A DNA stretch of 64,000 nt from Cranoglanis bouderius (Eukaryota; Chordata; Actinopteri; Siluriformes; Cranoglanididae), in assembly GCA_023630585.1 (NCBI GenBank), contig CM042565.1:7934513-7998512 (forward strand). The letters run 5' to 3'. Each line of letters opens with the position of its first letter. Positions within the stretch are counted from its first letter, which is position 1. The notes beneath the pieces are model-generated. The model was not told where the DNA came from. It saw only the letters and a program-made list of their open reading frames with translations, and searched no databases. Shown here piece by piece: positions 59,998-64,000 of the stretch. A program made the translations under genes and the position numbers.

Positions 59998-60484
59998 GCA
60001 AGTGTGGGTTTCAGTCCGTGTCTAACAGGGGCCCTTGAACTTCATAAACCAACGATCTGGGCTACAAGTAAGCTGTCAAAAAAAAATGCATTATATAATT
60101 AGGTATACAACTTTTATTTATTAATAAACAATAAAAAGATGGTTATTTTGGCTGGATTTGCAGACTGTCTTGCTACATCTGCTTTGGTGAACGTTCCGTA
60201 GTTAAATCCTGTGGTAAAATCCACAGGCTAGGCCGAGCATTCCCAAAATTAGATATCAAGAAATACAACTGCTATATTTGTATAATTTTATCATTTGTGT
60301 ATGGAGTTATTTTGTCACAATTATATTTAGTGGTCTACTGGAATCTTTAGGGTCTTCATTTTTAATTTCGGTCCTAACTAGCGAGCTAGTTATAGCACAC
60401 TGTGGATTTTTTAACACACATTTTTGTAATGTAGGAAGTTTTTACCAGTTTGTGCCATTTTTGCATTACTGTTTTGTGACACTG
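59701..60484. other. Intergenic with GATA microsatellite
   Basis: A (GATA)n array lies at about 59905-59997. Nothing else recognised. Confidence 0.7.
59905..59997 (+). repeat. GATA tetranucleotide microsatellite
   Basis: A (GATA)n run with two small interruptions. Confidence 0.95.
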
Positions 60485-60765
60485 GGGGCACGGTGGCTTA
60501 GTGGTTGGCACTCTTGCCTCCCACCTCCAGGATTGGGGATTCGATTCCTGCCTCCGCCCTGTGTGCACAGAGTTTGCGTTGTAGACTGATTGGCATTTCC
60601 AAAATTGTCCGTAGTGTGAGTGTATGTGTGATTGTACCCTGCAATGGGTTAGCACCCCATCCAGGGTGTCCCCTGCCTCGTGCCTCAAGTCCCCTGGGAT
60701 AGGCTCCAGGCTCCCCCACGACCCTGTGTAAGATAAGCGGTACAGAAAATGAATGGATGGATGGG
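60485..60765 (+). mobile_element. SINE family A, near full copy
   Basis: The head ggcacggtggcttagtggtt and B-box-like gggattcgattcctgcc are followed by the shared body (gtagactgattggcatttcc, ccccatccagggtgtcccc) and a gaatggatggatggg tail. A central segment present in the 57530 copy is missing. Confidence 0.85.
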
Positions 60766-61165
60766 TTTTGTGACAATTCTTTGAGCTATTTGGTTATGCA
60801 ACAGTTGTAGAAGAAGTCCAACTGGTATAGCAAAAATGTGTTCTTTAAAAATTCAACCCCACATCTATGCAAGATGAAAGACAAGGTGTCTATTTCTAAA
60901 TTAGGTTGGGCCTTAGTCATTTAATTTAATTTAATTTTAATTTAGTGAATACAGTGGAGGCCAGTCATAAAGCAGTGTGGTTACCACTATCAGATTAATT
61001 AGGTTAACTAACCTAGATAGGTTTTGTACGTGACTCTACTTTCATGTTATCTAACAAAGTACTCTACTATACTTTGTCACAGTCACTGGATAGTGAATTA
61101 ATAACACTATAAAGTTGCTTTTTTGTCCAATTAGCCTCACCTCCCCATTCTCAAATGTCAAATTA
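60766..61165. other. Intergenic, nothing recognised
   Basis: AT-rich, with a TTTAAT-rich patch near 60920-60945. Confidence 0.5.
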
Positions 61166-61457
61166 CAGTGAGGGAAAAAAGTATGACTTGGAGAGGATCT
61201 GCAAAGAGGAGTGGGACAAAATCCCTCCTGAGATGTGTGCAAACCTGGGGGCCAACTACAAGAAGCGTCTGACCTCTGTGATTGCCAGCAAGGGTTTTGC
61301 CACCAAGTACTAAGTCGTTTTTCTGGATTTTTTTTGTTGTTATTCTGTTTCTCACTGTTAAAATACACCTACTATTAAAATTACAGACTGATCATTTCTT
61401 TGTCAGTGGGCAAACATACAAAATCAGCAGGGGATCAAATACTTTTTTCCCTCACTG
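61166..61457 (+). mobile_element. Tc1-like deletion derivative with both TIRs
   Basis: A 292-bp element bounded by cagtgagggaaaaaagtat and atacttttttccctcactg, perfectly inverse and flanked by TA. Inside, bases up to 61313 encode the last ~45 residues of a Tc1 transposase (ERICKEEWDKIPPEMC, YKKRLTSVIASKGFATKY, stop). The rest of the transposase is deleted. Confidence 0.88.
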
Positions 61458-63556
61458 TACACCCATGGCTGGAGTATTCCTGTCATTTTATTAAAAAAAA
61501 AAGATTTTTTGGCACTTGTCTGTCAGTTGAATTGAATCATAGAAAATAGCTCATGTAAAAGATTCAAGGACTCAGTAATTTTAAAAAAGATTCCAGCTTC
61601 CTCTGGTCTTTTAAATGTAAATGCTTTAATGCCTTTCTTTAGTCTTCAGCACGTCCAGATGTAAAGCGTCACAGGAGAGTCTGCAGAGTTTGACACAAAA
61701 CGCGTCTTGCTTCTTTTTCAGTTCACACGCTCAAGATATCCTGTTGCACATTTGACTTTTAATCAGCTAGGCCAAGCAGGATTGGGCAAGTGCAAAAGCG
61801 TGTGTGAGCGCATGTGAGTGTTGAGGAGCTTCATTAAACAGTCCCAATGTTTGTTTTACTTTCATAGCTATAAGTCAAGCAAAGGATCTGATGACCGTTT
61901 AAACGGAGTCTCCGAGTCACACACACATAAACAAACTCCCACAGACAAACACTCCCACACTGGCTAACTTCTCAAACCACGCGTCTCTTATAGGGATTCT
62001 TGGCTAAACAGACGAGACAAGCATTCTTCACCAGTATTTATGTAAGGAAAGCTCTGGAGAAGCACACTCTTTAACCATTACAGCTAAATGTCCTCCCCAT
62101 CTCACACTCACATATACGAAAACCATGATTAGTGGGTCAGTGTGTTTCCAGAAGGAGAATAAGAGAAAGATGTGATCTCAGAACCAATTATTGGGCCAAA
62201 ACTACGCAATATAAAGAAATATTAAGCCTATTAGGAGTTGATCTTTTCTAACACGTCTACATGTACACAATGGGGTCTTTAAAATAAATAAATAAATAAA
62301 TAAATAAATCGGAGACAACACTGAAAATCTTGGAATAAACAGAAAGTTTTGGACTTTTGAAAAATGTAAAACAAAGAAAGGAAATGTTTAATAGTTTGAA
62401 TTCGTAGTATTCAAGATTTTGCACTATTCCTATGACATTTGTGATATTGACCATGTTAACTTCTTCGTACAAAAGGTCAAATCTCTTATCTCTTTGGACA
62501 GATTGTAAGATCTACTAGCAAATCGCAGAACAGCAGGCAGGATTTGCTGGACAGGTAGCAAGGGAATTAAACAGAACACTGTTTACTGTTGGGGGGAAAT
62601 AATCAATGATGGGTGGTTTGAAGCATTTCTCAGGTTGAACTTGAGTAAAACTGAAATAATAATTGCTGGCCCCTCAACTCTATCTAGAAATGTAACTGTC
62701 CCTAGCTTTGGCATTGATGATACTTCTTTTAAATAAGATTTTAGTATTTTACATAAACTGTATGAAGGGATGCATGAATTGACATGTTAGTACAGTATTC
62801 ATCTTGCCTGATATTGTTGCTTAGCTAGCTAGCTTACTTGTTCTCAGCAGAAAGATACAGAAAGATACAGAAAACCTCCTCAGATCCTGTACCACTGACA
62901 AAAATAGGCTTGCCTAGGCTTGCCAGTCACTGTTGTTTCTTTTTCCTTGCAGATGTCTCATAATCTTTCACTTTTTAACACTGATGAATTTTGTTGCCTT
63001 GCTGCTTCATTTTTTTTTTTAAATAGTGAAACTACACAGTGAATGAAATTCATATAAAACTTAACATTTTGGTCTGATCAATATAATAACATTATGAGAT
63101 AACTACTGTATGTGGTAAATTGGACATTTTCCAAGTAAATGAGTGATTAGAATGATGACTCTGATGAACTTTTAAGAATTTTCTTAGGGCAAGGAGCATT
63201 TGTGAGGGGAGTTTAACTGTAGCCTCAGAACAAAACAGGATTGATTTTAACTCACAGAAATTTAGTAAAGTATTTTAACAAGCAGCAGCACATACAAATT
63301 AAGTCGTGAGGAAAAAAAAAAAAAACCCAGAGAAGCGCTAAACCTGCCCTAAATCCTGACTCTAATTATTCCTAACTTTTCATACGAGTTCCCTTCCAAC
63401 AGCTTTGCAAGTATATGAAAGAACTGAACCCTGAACTAGTTAGAAGCTCTTGTTATGTTAGCTTATCGTTATTTAGTATTAATAGGACTCATTTTGAGAA
63501 GAGGAATGGAAAGTTAAATACTACACGGTGGTCCATGCTTCTAAGTGTTGATGAGT
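61458..63556. other. Intergenic, nothing recognised
   Basis: Two kilobases without recognised genes. An (AAAT)n run lies at 62281-62309. Bases 61600-62170 are less AT-rich but I see no motif. Confidence 0.5.
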
Positions 63557-63640
63557 TCTTGTGTGTGCGTGTGCTTGTGCACGTGTGTGTGTGTGCGTGC
63601 GTGGTTGTGTGTGTGTGTGTGTGTGTGTGTGCGTGCGTGG

Positions 63641-63675
<35 letters not shown>
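63557..63675 (+). repeat. GT microsatellite with GCGTGCGTGGTT interruptions
   Basis: (GT)n blocks are separated by two copies of gtgcgtgcgtggttgtg, so the array has a higher-order duplication of about 35 bases. Confidence 0.9.
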
Positions 63676-63677
<2 letters not shown>

Positions 63678-63956
63678 CCGTAGAACGACATACCATTCCG
63701 TTCTTTGACAGAATCAGGGCAAAAGACAGAACAGTAGAGTGTCTTAGATAACCAACACCTAGAAATGAAGCTGAGACTTTTTTCTGTGTATCACAGCACA
63801 TACTGTGTGTTAGACCTGATCCGATCATGTTACTCTCATAACTCAGCTTGTCTTAACCTGAGTTTATGGAATGCTCCCATACCTCTGCCATTTGTTGTTT
63901 CTTTTTAGTGTAAAGTGAGCTACAATACAGAATGTATATGCCTGTCACGTGTTACA

Positions 63957-63994
<38 letters not shown>
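63957..63994 (+). repeat. GT microsatellite at window end
   Basis: (GT)n of about 19 units, almost at the end of the window. Confidence 0.95.
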
Positions 63995-63999
<5 letters not shown>

Positions 64000-64000
64000 C

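Overview
The window looks like nuclear DNA from a teleost fish. It is AT-rich, full of microsatellites, and crowded with Tc1/mariner, hAT, LINE and tRNA-derived SINE copies of fish type. The SINE and Tc1 types resemble those I know from catfish and related otophysans, but the species is an inference. There is no sign of bacterial operons, CRISPR or phage.

The only host protein-coding gene I can defend is the 3' part of ubash3b (STS-1/TULA-2), on the + strand. Nine exons between 1002 and 8228 encode 398 residues in one continuous reading frame: the SH3 domain, a linker, and the complete C-terminal histidine-phosphatase domain with its catalytic residues. Every intron is GT-AG and the exon phases all match. 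The N-terminal UBA and 2H-phosphoesterase exons should lie to the left of the window.

The other ~55 kb is intergenic or intronic sequence built by repeated transposon insertion. From left to right: MITEs and Tc1 remnants (8.9-10.0 kb); a SINE cluster (13.1-14.1 kb); a Tc1-like element with a second Tc1-like element inserted in it (14.55-17.21 kb); degraded Tc1 pieces and SINE heads (18.2-21.9 kb); an hAT transposase gene lacking its catalytic core (22.0-23.05 kb); an L2-like LINE split by an hAT element with a perfect 8-bp target duplication (23.6-26.2 kb); a microsatellite-dense block with a weak candidate first exon (30.3-31.4 kb); an hAT MITE carrying a 31-bp minisatellite, inserted in a SINE (33.2-33.8 kb); fold-back and Tc1-type MITEs (34.5-35.5 kb); a 1.3-kb hAT-like element (36.3-37.6 kb); a Rex1/L2-like LINE (38.4-40.3 kb); a degraded full-length-type Tc1 element (45.4-46.8 kb); a large near-perfect hairpin (56.9-57.3 kb); an RTE-type LINE with a 449-codon open reverse-transcriptase frame (58.3-59.7 kb); and a 292-bp Tc1 deletion derivative (61.2-61.5 kb).

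I found no convincing new multi-gene system. The noteworthy signals are structural: nested insertions that can be ordered in time, the 57-kb inverted duplication, the minisatellite inside a mobile element, and the still-open RTE frame.
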